Shown: positions 9,400-17,672 of the stretch, one piece after another
Layout: every line of letters starts with the position of its first letter
How positions within the stretch are numbered: position 1 is the first letter of the stretch
Assembly: GCA_012729725.1 (NCBI GenBank)
Contig: JAAYCO010000091.1
Coordinates: forward strand, 1 to 35,434
Source: Planctomycetota bacterium
GTDB taxonomy: Bacteria; Planctomycetota; Phycisphaerae; SM23-33
DNA: 35,434 nucleotides
Reading direction: 5' to 3'
Program-made: the position numbers and the translations under genes
Notes under the pieces: model-generated
Database searches by the model: none
What the model saw: the letters and a program-made list of their open reading frames with translations, nothing else
Told to the model about the DNA's origin: nothing

Positions 9400-10536
9400 T
9401 CAACGCGCCGCCGGACGGACCTCAATTAACGTTACTTCCGGGCGGGCGAACACGCGAAACGGAGGCCCCCATGTGCCCGTGCCCCTGCTGACATACAGCA
9501 TCGAGCCGTCTCCAAGAATGTTTCCGCCGGGCGCAAAGGCATGTCTTATGCGGATGAGCCAGTTGAACGGAAGCACCTGACCGCCGTGCGTGTGGCCCGA
9601 AAGCTGGATGTCAAAAAGCCCCACTGCCGCTCGCGTTACGTCCGGACGATGCTTCAGCAGGACAACCACGTCGTCGCGTCGCCCGCCGCGCAGGACGGCC
9701 GTTTCGTCAACAAATCGGCCGTCGGTGAACCGGAATGCAGCCGGATCGTCCACGCCGACAATGCGCAGACCCTCAAGGGGCTCGACTGATTGTTGTCGCA
9801 GCACTTTAAAGCCCGCGTGCTGATGAAAGATCAGGCTGTTTCGCTCGCCTGAGTAGAACTCGTGGTTGCCCAGCACCGCGTACTTGCCAAGCGGGGCGTC
9901 AACGGCAAAGAGATCCTCCGCCATGTGGTCGATCTCGTGCAACTCGCCGTCAACCAGGTCGCCAGTGCTGACAATGATGTCTGGCTTAAGGTCAGCCAGC
10001 AGCGCCACTGCCGCCTTCAACCTCTGCCGACAGAACACGCTGCCAACGTGAAGATCTGAAATCTGTGCGATCCTGATTCTGTCGCTGCCGGGGGGCATGC
10101 GATCCACCTCGACAACCACGTGCTCGACCCTGACGTCGCACGCCTCCCACAGCCCCGCCGCGGTGAAGAGAGCTACTACCGCCCAGGCCGCGAAAAACTG
10201 CACGCGCGGGGCCAGACGCACAGCCCCCGCCGGTTTCCAGAACCTCGCCGCCAAGGAGGCCAGAACCGTCCATATCTGCATCGCTACTCCGGCGGTGAGA
10301 AACCATGCAAGCAGGACCATCCATATAAGCATGATCAATCTGCCCACCTCGGCCGACCCGTGCCACCCGGCAACATCCAGCACCCTTCCCCAGACCCGAG
10401 CGCCGGCAAGCGCCGCCAGCACCACCCCCACAATCGCATACACCCGCCAGCCCTTGCCGCGAAAAGCCGACCAGAACCGCCAGAAGAAGTAGAAACTCAT
10501 CGCAGCAACCGTAGCCGTCAACATTAGCCCGAACAT
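9400..10536 (-). CDS. Membrane-anchored metallophosphoesterase (YkuE-like)
   Basis: The 378-residue protein has about four N-terminal hydrophobic helices (residues 1-130) followed by a calcineurin-like phosphoesterase domain. The dimetal motifs are all present: ISDLHVG (Asp161, His163), STGDLVDG (Asp193), LGNHEFY (Asn224, His225), LLKHRPD and the final LSGHTHGGQ. Proteins with this architecture (Bacillus YkuE and relatives, including UDP-diacylglucosamine diphosphatase-like enzymes) hydrolyse phosphoesters or pyrophosphates of envelope precursors at the membrane. The substrate here is unknown. It is first in a minus-strand run with the LysM, FlgI-domain and smc genes, but the gaps of 178 and 153 bp leave operon membership open. 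Confidence 0.92.
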   Translation of the reverse strand: MFGLMLTATVAAMSFYFFWRFWSAFRGKGWRVYAIVGVVLAALAGARVWGRVLDVAGWHGSAEVGRLIMLIWMVLLAWFLTAGVAMQIWTVLASLAARFWKPAGAVRLAPRVQFFAAWAVVALFTAAGLWEACDVRVEHVVVEVDRMPPGSDRIRIAQISDLHVGSVFCRQRLKAAVALLADLKPDIIVSTGDLVDGELHEIDHMAEDLFAVDAPLGKYAVLGNHEFYSGERNSLIFHQHAGFKVLRQQSVEPLEGLRIVGVDDPAAFRFTDGRFVDETAVLRGGRRDDVVVLLKHRPDVTRAAVGLFDIQLSGHTHGGQVLPFNWLIRIRHAFAPGGNILGDGSMLYVSRGTGTWGPPFRVFARPEVTLIEVRPAAR

Positions 10537-10628
10537 TAAGATCGCGCCTCCGCCTTGATTCTGATCGCATCAGCCCAGGTCCTCACGCAAATATACGTGA
10601 CAAGTTCACAGAAGCAAAGCCCATAGCC

Positions 10629-11543
10629 TCAGGCCAACTTCTGCAAGGCAAAGAACCCGGCAGCGTCGAGCCGGTCGTGAAGGCGGCGATATTGCTCGTC
10701 ATCAAGGCTCCGCAGGGGAAGGCGCACGGGGCCGCAATCGACGCCGGACATCTTCATGATGGCCTTGCCCGCGGGAAGCCCGCCGTATTCGATCAACAGA
10801 TCGATGAACTCCACCGCCTTGGCCTGGTGTCGCCGCGCGTCGTCCATCCTCCCTGCGTCGAATGCCTCCATAACGCGGAGGTACACCGGGGCCGAGTAGT
10901 TGTACGTGCTGCCGACGGCGCCGCGAGCCCCCACCGCCAACGCGCTGAGCAGCGCCTCATCCCTGCCGAAAAGCACGTCATACCGCCCGCCGACGGCCGC
11001 CAGGGCCTGCGAATACTCCATCATGTTCTCATGCGTGAATTTCAATCCGCCAAGGTTGGCGATGCGCCCCGCAGCCGCGGTCAGCAGGCCGGGCATCGAA
11101 AAGTGCAGGCCCGTCAGTGAAGGGATGTGGTAGTAATAGAATGGGATATTCGGCGCTCCGCCGGCGACGGCTGCGCACCACTCCACCAGGTCCGCCAGGC
11201 ACGATGGGCGGAAGTAGCCGGGTCCGAAGGCGCCCGTCGCCGCCGCCCCAATCTCCTGGGCGTGTTGGGCCAGGGCCCGCGCGTCGGACAGGCAGTTGTG
11301 CCCAGTGTGCACGATGATGGTTAACTCGCTGCCGGCGACTTCGACCCAGCGCTGGGCGACAAGGCGACGCTCGTCCAGCGTCAGCGACAGCGACTCGCCC
11401 GTCGTCCCGCAAATGAACGCTCCTCGCACACCCGCTCGAACCAGGCCCTCTGCTTGTCGCTGTATGACGCTCAGGTCCAAACTGCCGTCCTGATGAAAGG
11501 CGGTGAAAGGCGCTGCGATCAATCCCTCTGTTTTGCGGCTCAT
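10629..11543 (-). CDS. N-acetylneuraminate lyase-like aldolase (DapA/NanA family)
   Basis: This 304-residue class I aldolase of the DHDPS/NAL superfamily has the GTTGES phosphate/carboxylate loop (46-51), the catalytic Tyr138 in FYYYHIP and the Schiff-base Lys168 in GGLKFTHEN. The motifs FGRDEALL and GAVGSTYNY favour N-acetylneuraminate lyase over dihydrodipicolinate synthase, because GAxGSTxN after a GxDE loop is typical of NanA. It would cleave a sialic or ulosonic acid to pyruvate and an amino sugar. It is divergent from a GntR/FCD regulator with matching operators in between, which supports an inducible catabolic role. No other sialic acid genes are in view, so related 2-keto-3-deoxy acid aldolase activities remain possible. 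Confidence 0.85.
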   Translation of the reverse strand: MSRKTEGLIAAPFTAFHQDGSLDLSVIQRQAEGLVRAGVRGAFICGTTGESLSLTLDERRLVAQRWVEVAGSELTIIVHTGHNCLSDARALAQHAQEIGAAATGAFGPGYFRPSCLADLVEWCAAVAGGAPNIPFYYYHIPSLTGLHFSMPGLLTAAAGRIANLGGLKFTHENMMEYSQALAAVGGRYDVLFGRDEALLSALAVGARGAVGSTYNYSAPVYLRVMEAFDAGRMDDARRHQAKAVEFIDLLIEYGGLPAGKAIMKMSGVDCGPVRLPLRSLDDEQYRRLHDRLDAAGFFALQKLA

Positions 11544-11578
11544 AATGTCTCCAATAGCAAGGCGGCCAGATAACGCAT

Positions 11579-11590
11579 CTTGTATACAAG
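11579..11590. promoter_or_regulatory. Operator-like palindrome for the GntR/FCD regulator (aldolase side)
   Basis: CTTGTATACAAG is a perfect 12-bp palindrome 36-47 bp upstream of the aldolase start. A second copy with one change lies 80 bp away before the GntR gene. TTGTATACAA-type sites are, from memory, common for GntR regulators with an FCD domain. Binding by the neighbouring regulator is an inference. Confidence 0.75.
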
Positions 11591-11658
11591 ACTGCCATCT
11601 ATTGGCGGCTTATGCAAGATAATCCCCGACATTTCCGGTATTTTCGTGCGCCTTGCGT

Positions 11659-11670
11659 CTTGCATACAAG
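11659..11670. promoter_or_regulatory. Operator-like palindrome for the GntR/FCD regulator (own promoter)
   Basis: CTTGCATACAAG differs at one base from the perfect palindrome at 11579. It directly abuts a -10-like TACAAT (11671-11676), which is 6 nt before the ATG of the regulator. A bound dimer would block RNA polymerase, so negative autoregulation is likely. Confidence 0.7.
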
Positions 11671-11682
11671 TACAATAGCGGC

Positions 11683-12465
11683 ATGAGCCTTAGCGCATTC
11701 GCCTATAAGTGCATCAAGGATAAGCTGCGGACCGGACGATTCCCGGGCGGAACCATGCTCTCTGAAACCACCCTCGCCCGCGAGATCGGCGCCAGCCGAA
11801 CCCCTGTTCGTGAAGCTATCGCCCAGTTGGAGCGGGAAGGCCTGCTGGACCAGATCCCCCGCCACGGCACGTTCGTCCGCGTGATGGACCGCGACGAGAT
11901 CGAAGAGCTTTACGACCTCCGCGCGACGCTCGAAGGATTCGCCGCTGCCCAGGCGGCGCGACACATCACGCCGGCGGTGGTGTACAAACTCCGCAACCAC
12001 TGCCGCGGAATGATGGACCTGGTCCGCGAGGTTCGCCGGCTCGGACCGAAGGCATCCATCGGGGCCGGGCTGGCACAACGCTGGGTGGCGAACGACGCAT
12101 CATTCCACACCACGATCATCCACGCTGCCGCGAACCGATGGCTGACCAAGGTCACAGAGGACATGCGCCTGATGGCCCAGACCTTCGGCCTGTGCCGCAA
12201 TCTGCCCGACAACAACCCATTGGCGACGCTGCGCCGCACATGGCGCGAGCACTGCCGACTGCTTGGGGCGCTGGCAGCCCACGACGAGCGGGCGGCGCGA
12301 GAACTCGTCATCGCACACATCCTCACGGGCAAAGAGAGCCTCCTGGCATACTGCGATTGGGCGGACAAGCATCGCGGCGAGCACGCTGGGCTTGACGAGC
12401 CGCGCCGCCGTCACCTGCAAAGCCTGGACCGTTACGCCCGAATCACCCGCGGGCGCAAACGCTGA
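11683..12465 (+). CDS. GntR family transcriptional regulator, FCD (FadR) subfamily
   Basis: The 260-residue protein has a GntR winged helix at about 1-70 (LSETTLAREIGASRTPVREAIAQLE is the canonical recognition segment; quoted part: ASRTPVREAI) and an all-helical FCD ligand-binding domain at about 80-225, starting at ELYDLRATLEGFAA and containing candidate metal ligands such as the FHTTIIHAA segment. I chose the ATG at 11683 rather than an upstream TTG at 11653, because the longer version would translate through the operator and the -10 hexamer. No Shine-Dalgarno precedes this ATG, so the mRNA may be leaderless. It is divergent from the NanA-like aldolase and is presumably its repressor, with the inducer a carboxylate sugar or pyruvate-like ligand. 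Confidence 0.93.
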   Translation: MSLSAFAYKCIKDKLRTGRFPGGTMLSETTLAREIGASRTPVREAIAQLEREGLLDQIPRHGTFVRVMDRDEIEELYDLRATLEGFAAAQAARHITPAVVYKLRNHCRGMMDLVREVRRLGPKASIGAGLAQRWVANDASFHTTIIHAAANRWLTKVTEDMRLMAQTFGLCRNLPDNNPLATLRRTWREHCRLLGALAAHDERAARELVIAHILTGKESLLAYCDWADKHRGEHAGLDEPRRRHLQSLDRYARITRGRKR

Positions 12466-12585
12466 CATCAACAATGCTTCGCTGCCGATGGTTTCTGAGG
12501 ATGACTCGTTCGTCGGATGAGCGATTTACTGAATATGGCTATTCCATCGCCGAGCAGCACGTCGCGCCGGCGGCCGGGCAATTAA

Positions 12586-13545
12586 TCATTCGGTGACCGT
12601 CAGCACGACCTTGCCCAGGTTCTCGTTGCGTTCCAGAATGGCATGTGCCTGCTGGGCCTGTGTGATCGGCAACGTCTTGTAGACAATGGATCGAAGCTTG
12701 CCGGATGCAAACGCGGGCCAGTACTCCTTTTCAAGACCAGCCAGTATTTGCGCCTTCATCTCCGACGATCGGCTGCGTAAGGTGCTGCCGATCAGTTTGA
12801 CTCCCCGCCTGAAGAAGGCATTCATATTCACGGTCGTTGTCGGGCCGCCCAAGGTGGCTATGACGATCCAGCGGCACCCATTCGCCGCCGTTTCAAGGTA
12901 ATTGCCCAGCTCAGGGCCGGCCACGCAATCCATGGCGACATCCGGGGGATGTCGCGCCAGCATGTCGACGACGTTGTCTCTCTTATGATTGATTATCACA
13001 TCGGCGCCAAGACTACCGACCAGAGCCGCCTTTTCATCCGAACCAATAGTGGTGACAACCTTTGCGCCAATCGCCTTGGCAAGTTGAATTGCCGCCACGC
13101 CCAGTCCGCTGGCGCCTGCCTGGATAAATGCGGTGTCGCCGGACTTAAGGCCGCCTTCCATGCAAAGATTGAGGTAGGACGTCGCAAATGCTTCGGGCGC
13201 CGCTGCCGCCTCTTCGAAAGAAAGGCCCTCGGGCACTGGCGCCACCATTCCCATGGGAACCGCCACTTTCTGGGCGTATCCCCCGCCGCCCAAAAGCGCG
13301 CAAACCTTGTCGCCGGGGCGCCACCTGCCGCCGGCCGGGGCCTGCAAAACAAAGCCTGCAACCTCAAGGCCCATCCACTCGGGCCAGCCCGGAGGCGGCG
13401 GATACTGTCCCGCTCGCTGCATCAGGTCGGCGCGGTTGAGAGCAGCAGCACGAACGTCAATAAGGACTTCACCCGGTTTGACAACCGGATCGGGCACGGG
13501 CGTCCAGTGCAGGCTGCGGTCTTCGGCAATGGTGATTGCGTACAT
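12586..13545 (-). CDS. Zinc-independent MDR quinone oxidoreductase, PIG3 type
   Basis: This 319-residue medium-chain dehydrogenase/reductase carries the PIG3/TP53I3 signature ALNRADLMQRAGQYPPPPG at about 34-52, the cofactor loop GASGLGVAAIQLAKAIGAKV near 143-162 and the family C-terminus HAILERNENLGKVVL. It lacks the structural zinc cysteine cluster of alcohol dehydrogenases. The family uses NADPH to reduce quinones or enones. It is the last gene of a four-gene minus-strand operon (5 bp after the AroD-like gene), so it may reduce an enone made by the upstream dehydratase. That substrate link is an inference from context. Confidence 0.9.
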   Translation of the reverse strand: MYAITIAEDRSLHWTPVPDPVVKPGEVLIDVRAAALNRADLMQRAGQYPPPPGWPEWMGLEVAGFVLQAPAGGRWRPGDKVCALLGGGGYAQKVAVPMGMVAPVPEGLSFEEAAAAPEAFATSYLNLCMEGGLKSGDTAFIQAGASGLGVAAIQLAKAIGAKVVTTIGSDEKAALVGSLGADVIINHKRDNVVDMLARHPPDVAMDCVAGPELGNYLETAANGCRWIVIATLGGPTTTVNMNAFFRRGVKLIGSTLRSRSSEMKAQILAGLEKEYWPAFASGKLRSIVYKTLPITQAQQAHAILERNENLGKVVLTVTE

Positions 13546-13550
13546 GCAGG

Positions 13551-14375
13551 CTATCCTATGTGATCATCAACGCGCCATTGCATGATGCGATAGAATTCTC
13601 GCAGGTCGCTCAGCAGCGGCTTGGCCATGTTGGAGTTTTCGTCGTACTCGTGATGCCCGAAGACAAGCATGGAACCAAGCAACGGGGCCAGCGGCCTGAT
13701 GAGCTGGCCGTGCGGTCCCGTGCAGATGTACACGAAGGGAACTCTGAGCGTCCGCTTCAGTTCCACCATCGTGCGAAGCATCTCGAGCGCGTGATCAACG
13801 CTGGGACAGGCGGTGACGATCTTGACAATGTCCGCGCCGCGGGATTCGATCTCGATCGCAAGTGCAACCGCCTGACTGCAATCAAGCGCCGCGCCGAGGC
13901 AGTGCGTTGACATCAGCACCTGCGCCCCCAGGGCATGGGCTTGTTCAATCGCCAGCTTCTGCTTTTCAATGCATTTGGGGCGCATGGAGATTTCCTCGGG
14001 ATTGGCCGCCCCGAACGGCAGCGGGCAATTCTTGAGGCTTCCGCGCGAGTCGGCGTCGAAAATATCGCCAGGCAGGTCGATGCAGGCGGCCCCCGCACGT
14101 GCCGCCTCAAGCAGTTTCGTGAGGCGATCTTCATCGGATGGGCCGTCTGGAACGCGGTAGTTGATCGCCATCACCGGATGCCTTGTCGCGGCGAAGATCT
14201 TGCTGAGTTCTGCTGCCTTGCGGCATTCATCGTCAAGCCTTTGGATATGCAGAATAAACGCCCTGGCGCCATCTTCCTGGCATGCTTTGATATCCGCTAT
14301 TGTCCTGGCCGTGGTTCGGTGGCGCAGCGAACCGACCAGCAGCGGGCGCGGCAAATCGGTGAATTTTGGTGTCAT
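13551..14375 (-). CDS. Type I 3-dehydroquinate dehydratase-like (AroD-like) enzyme
   Basis: The 274-residue TIM-barrel protein aligns to class I dehydroquinase. His158 (VLMSTHCLG) and Lys185 (ADIVKIVTA) match the catalytic His143/Lys170 of E. coli AroD. Arg227 (QLIRPLAP) matches Arg213, and Arg74 (INYRVPDG) matches Arg82. The conserved Glu46 of the strand-2 ExR motif appears to be Ile44 here (HIQRLD), and there is an extra loop of about 30 residues between Asp100 and Gln152 (the segment rich in Pro, Cys and Arg). It would form a Schiff base and dehydrate a 3-keto cyclic or sugar substrate. Because it is embedded between Gfo/Idh/MocA dehydrogenases and a reductase under a LacI regulator, I infer a catabolic rather than aromatic-biosynthesis role. 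Confidence 0.75.
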   Translation of the reverse strand: MTPKFTDLPRPLLVGSLRHRTTARTIADIKACQEDGARAFILHIQRLDDECRKAAELSKIFAATRHPVMAINYRVPDGPSDEDRLTKLLEAARAGAACIDLPGDIFDADSRGSLKNCPLPFGAANPEEISMRPKCIEKQKLAIEQAHALGAQVLMSTHCLGAALDCSQAVALAIEIESRGADIVKIVTACPSVDHALEMLRTMVELKRTLRVPFVYICTGPHGQLIRPLAPLLGSMLVFGHHEYDENSNMAKPLLSDLREFYRIMQWRVDDHIG

Positions 14376-14390
14376 CGCTTTCGCTCCTGC

Positions 14391-15431
14391 CTATGCCGTC
14401 GCATCTTTCCATTTCAGAAGCCCGCAAGAGGCCAGAAGAACCTCCTGCACCAGCTCGTCATGCTCATACGTGTATTTGTTATGGCCCTTGCCGCGGACCA
14501 ACTCGGCGAACTCCAGCAGTTGATCCTGGTAGCGGTCATGCGTAACGCCAAAGTCAACGACATGCGACCCGGCGGCGTATTCGCTGTTTCCCTGCAGCAA
14601 CACAAGCCGCATCTGGAGCGGCCGGCCGTCAAATCGCTCCAGCGGGCTCAGCTCGATCGCGCCTTTGGTTCCGCTGATCTTCATGCTTCGCCGGTTCACG
14701 CCGTCGATTTCCTTGCTGCACGCCCGCAACGTGGCCAGCGCGTGTGGATACTCCAGCACCGCCAGACAGTTGTTTCTGACGGCGCTACCGTATCCTGGCG
14801 CGGACTTGAGGAACGGAACGACATTCTCCGGCCTGCCCATAATCGAGACAATCAGGTCCACAAGATGGCAAGCGAGGTTGAACATGATGCCGCCTTGAAA
14901 GCGGCCGATGTATGCCTGATACGCCTCCGAGCCGTAGTTGTGGCTCATGTCGGCCTGGAACTCGAAAAGCTCTCCGAGCCAGTTGTCCCTGACCGCCCTG
15001 GCGGCGAATTGCATAGCTGGATTGTTGCGGAACATGTATCCCATCTGAAACACGAGATCGCGCTTGCGGCATCCCTCAAGCAGCCGCCGGAATGCGGCCA
15101 TGTCCTCCCCACCAGGCTTGTCCATATGTATGGACACGTTGTGCCGCATGCAGCGTAGCGCCGCCGGCACAAGATCGTCATTCGCCGTCTCTATAATCAC
15201 GGCCCCAAGACCGGGCGCATTGAGCAGTTCCTCTTCCGTCATCCACGTCAAATCTTCGTACGGTGTGAGGTCATCGCCGGCGAACCTGGCGACGGCGGTT
15301 GAACGATCATCGACAACGCCGACAATCTCAAACGTGTCCGCCAAACGCCTGAGCGTCTGCATCTTGGCGGCGGCGTGCTCGTGACAGATGCCGATCTGCC
15401 CGATCCTGATCCTGGTCGTACGCTTGCCCAT
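14391..15431 (-). CDS. Gfo/Idh/MocA family oxidoreductase (second of the operon)
   Basis: This is a 346-residue NAD(P)-dependent sugar or polyol dehydrogenase. The N-terminal Rossmann fold begins IRIGQIGICHEHAA, the family EKP motif is present as DKP (HMDKPGG), and the C-terminal domain includes the catalytic His in FNLACHLVDL. The start at 15431 is chosen because it directly precedes the Rossmann strand and lies 7 bp after the stop of the upstream gene. A longer frame to 15629 would overlap that gene by about 190 bp. It is followed after 15 bp by the AroD-like dehydratase. The family oxidises sugars or inositols to keto sugars, the type of substrate an AroD-like Schiff-base dehydratase could take. 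The substrate is unknown. Confidence 0.9.
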   Translation of the reverse strand: MGKRTTRIRIGQIGICHEHAAAKMQTLRRLADTFEIVGVVDDRSTAVARFAGDDLTPYEDLTWMTEEELLNAPGLGAVIIETANDDLVPAALRCMRHNVSIHMDKPGGEDMAAFRRLLEGCRKRDLVFQMGYMFRNNPAMQFAARAVRDNWLGELFEFQADMSHNYGSEAYQAYIGRFQGGIMFNLACHLVDLIVSIMGRPENVVPFLKSAPGYGSAVRNNCLAVLEYPHALATLRACSKEIDGVNRRSMKISGTKGAIELSPLERFDGRPLQMRLVLLQGNSEYAAGSHVVDFGVTHDRYQDQLLEFAELVRGKGHNKYTYEHDELVQEVLLASCGLLKWKDATA

Positions 15432-15438
15432 GCGAATC

Positions 15439-16509
15439 TCAGCCAATCCATGCGAACTGCGGGTTCTGTCGCTTGACAATTTCGGTAATCCGCACCACTT
15501 CCAGTGCATCTGAACTCTTGACCGGCATGGGAACCTGTTGGCGGATGGCGCGATAAAGGTGCCTGGCGATCTCGATTTCAACCTGAATCCACATGCTCGT
15601 ATCGGGTTCGACCTTGCGTGTTTCTTCAATCCAGGGCAATTCTTGTTCCGCGCTTACGGGCCGGCCCGGAGTGGGGCTGTCGGCCGCCGCCGTCGCCGCC
15701 TCCCATCGAAAAGCCGGAGCAAGATGCTTAAGGCGTATCTCTTTCTGGTCCTGCTCGTAGGTCAGCGCTCCGCGGTCGCCGTAGATTGTGCAGTACGGCC
15801 CGGCAATGGCGGCGGAATTGCTGATTTCCAGTTCGGCGACAGTATCGTTTTCGCCTACTAGCGTGATCTTGACGTGATCGTCGCCGTCGCCCGGCGTCAG
15901 GATTCGCCTGAGATAACTGTGCACGCTTCTGACCGGCGAGCCCAGAAGCACAAGGCCCTGATCGATAAGGTGCGGCCCCCACACGCTCAACTGTCCCCCG
16001 CCGCAGTCCAGCCTCATCTGCCAATCGTTGCGGCGCATAAATATGTGGTGCTTGCAGAGCTTGATCACGTTGATCCTGCCAAGCACACCCGACGCCACAA
16101 TCGCCTGAGCATTCATGAATGCAGGCTCAAAGCGGTGGTTGTGGCAGAAGTAGATCCGCTGGGGATACTTCTCAACAAGCTGCCGAAGCAGGGTGTAATC
16201 CTCCGCTGTTACGCCTATTGGTTTCTCCAGCAGCACAATCTTGCCTGCCGACAGAGCCTGGGCGGCGCTTCGGGCATGATCCAGAGAACGAGTGGCGATT
16301 ATGGCCAACTCTATTTCGGGGTCGGCAAGGAATGCGGCAAAATCGGCATACCCCTTGCAGCCGAATCTGGCGGCGGCAGCGGCTACTCTGTCGGCCGCGA
16401 TGTCACAAACGGCCTCGAGCTTGTACTGATTCGAATCATCCGAGAACCACCGGCAGTGTTCAATGCCAATCCGGCCGATGCCGCAGACTCCAAACTTGAT
16501 AGCGCTCAT
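15439..16509 (-). CDS. Gfo/Idh/MocA family oxidoreductase (first of the operon)
   Basis: The 356-residue protein has the Rossmann start FGVCGIGRIGIEH (6-18), an intact EKP motif at 95-97 (LLEKPIG) and the C-terminal catalytic region WGPHLIDQGLVLLG. It resembles myo-inositol 2-dehydrogenase and related glucose-fructose oxidoreductase-like enzymes. It heads a tight four-gene operon and has an AGAGG ribosome site about 8 nt before the ATG. It is divergent from a LacI regulator and has an operator-like site (16570-16582) 61 bp upstream. Two paralogous dehydrogenases in one operon suggest oxidation at one position and reduction at another, for example epimerisation or a keto-intermediate route. 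Confidence 0.92.
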   Translation of the reverse strand: MSAIKFGVCGIGRIGIEHCRWFSDDSNQYKLEAVCDIAADRVAAAAARFGCKGYADFAAFLADPEIELAIIATRSLDHARSAAQALSAGKIVLLEKPIGVTAEDYTLLRQLVEKYPQRIYFCHNHRFEPAFMNAQAIVASGVLGRINVIKLCKHHIFMRRNDWQMRLDCGGGQLSVWGPHLIDQGLVLLGSPVRSVHSYLRRILTPGDGDDHVKITLVGENDTVAELEISNSAAIAGPYCTIYGDRGALTYEQDQKEIRLKHLAPAFRWEAATAAADSPTPGRPVSAEQELPWIEETRKVEPDTSMWIQVEIEIARHLYRAIRQQVPMPVKSSDALEVVRITEIVKRQNPQFAWIG

Positions 16510-16569
16510 TCTTAAACCTCTTGCCCCGACTTCTCATGGGCCAACTACATTCACCAAGGGCGCTTCCTC

Positions 16570-16582
16570 TGAAACGTTTGCA
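16570..16582. promoter_or_regulatory. LacI-type operator-like site upstream of the oxidoreductase operon
   Basis: On the minus strand it reads TGCAAACGTTTCA, a CG-centred imperfect palindrome containing the perfect AAACGTTT core, as is typical of LacI-family operators. It matches the site at 16685-16697 in 11 of 13 positions. The neighbouring LacI protein is the obvious candidate ligand. Confidence 0.6.
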
Positions 16583-16683
16583 GACACTCTTCGTATGCTA
16601 TCACACGCTGATGCAGTTACAAGGGCCGAACTCAGTGAATGTGCCTGAAACACCGCTGCATTTGCAGAATATCGGCAACTGTG

Positions 16684-16712
16684 TTGCAAACGTGGCAATG
16701 CCGGTGTAAACT
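16684..16712 (+). promoter_or_regulatory. Promoter of the LacI gene with overlapping operator
   Basis: The -35 TTGCAA (16684-16689) and -10 TAAACT (16707-16712) are separated by 17 bp. The LacI-like site TGCAAACGTGGCA (16685-16697) overlaps the -35. The -10 ends 6 nt before the ATG at 16719, so transcription would begin at about the start codon. The hexamers match consensus at four of six positions each, so this is suggestive only. Confidence 0.5.
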
Positions 16713-16718
16713 TTCATA

Positions 16719-17672
16719 ATGAGAATACAGGATATCGCAAGACTGGCAAAGGTTTCACCCGCCACTGTGTCGCGCGTGTTCAGCCATCATCCCAACATCA
16801 GGCAAGAGGTTCGCGAGCGTGTGATGTCCGTGGCCACGGCCCACGGATACCGCCCCCGATTGTCGGCCAAGCAGCGCAACGTCGTTCTCATTTTGCCCAG
16901 CGATCAGATCTACCCCATTCGCAACTGCCTGGAAATGGCGATGCTGGCGTTGACAACGGAGTTGCCTCGTCGCGGCCTGCGCATCGAAGTGCTGCCGCAG
17001 GACAACCTCGACAGGCTTGACAGCATTCAGTTCTGTGGGGCCGTGGCGATTGGCGCCGAACCGGATGACTTCACAACCTGGCCCAGCCGGTTCGCGTTGC
17101 CCCTCGTGCTGGTCGATCGAGATGCGCCCAAAGGATGCCGCAACGTGTATTCTGTGCGGTCGGATGAGGTGCAGGGCATGGACCTGGCGATCGGGCACAT
17201 GCACGAGCGGGGCTGTCGCAAGATCGGCTGCATCGTGCATGGCGAGAGCGGAAAGGGAAACGCCGACGCCCGCCGAGCCGCGATTATCCGGGCGTTAAAG
17301 AAGCGAGACTTGCCGGCGCACGACGCGATGATCCATCTTTCCGCCGACGACAACTACGTCGAGATCATCGGCAAGCTGCTGCGACAGGGTATCGACGCGA
17401 TCTTCTGTCCTGGCGGCAATGCCGGCATCGTCACCGCCTATGCCCTCTCGCTGTTCAACAAGCGGGTTCCTGACGAGATTTCCGTGATAGCATCGGAACA
17501 CAAGCAGTATTCGAGGTACGCCACGCCGTCACAGACAACCATCACGCAGGATCACGAGGCCCTGGCCAGGACCGTGGCGGACATCATCGAGTCGAGCCTG
17601 AAGAACGCCCCTGCCGATGAACAATATATCCTGCCCTACCAGTTGATCTCTCGCGACAGCGTGCGGCACTAA
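16719..17672 (+). CDS. LacI family transcriptional regulator
   Basis: The 317-residue protein begins with a canonical LacI helix-turn-helix and hinge (IQDIARLAKVSPATVSRVF, then VMSVATAHGYRPR), followed by a periplasmic-binding-protein-like sensor domain (about 58-317) with typical segments LVLVDRD, HMHERGCRKIGCI, RQGIDAIFCPGGN and VPDEISVIASEH. It is slightly shorter than LacI (about 340-360). It lies divergent from the Gfo/Idh/MocA-AroD operon and has matching operator-like sites in both promoter regions, so it most likely represses that operon in response to a sugar ligand. No ribosome site precedes the ATG. Downstream there is no cotranscribed gene. Confidence 0.94.
   Translation: MRIQDIARLAKVSPATVSRVFSHHPNIRQEVRERVMSVATAHGYRPRLSAKQRNVVLILPSDQIYPIRNCLEMAMLALTTELPRRGLRIEVLPQDNLDRLDSIQFCGAVAIGAEPDDFTTWPSRFALPLVLVDRDAPKGCRNVYSVRSDEVQGMDLAIGHMHERGCRKIGCIVHGESGKGNADARRAAIIRALKKRDLPAHDAMIHLSADDNYVEIIGKLLRQGIDAIFCPGGNAGIVTAYALSLFNKRVPDEISVIASEHKQYSRYATPSQTTITQDHEALARTVADIIESSLKNAPADEQYILPYQLISRDSVRH

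Noticed and set aside
13935-15158. A plus-strand open frame of 407 codons across the AroD-like and Gfo/Idh genes
   Set aside because: It is antisense to two genes with intact family motifs and has no recognisable domain.
15432-15629. N-terminal extension of the second Gfo/Idh/MocA gene to 15629
   Set aside because: It would overlap the upstream gene by about 190 bp and add a basic, non-family sequence before the Rossmann fold.
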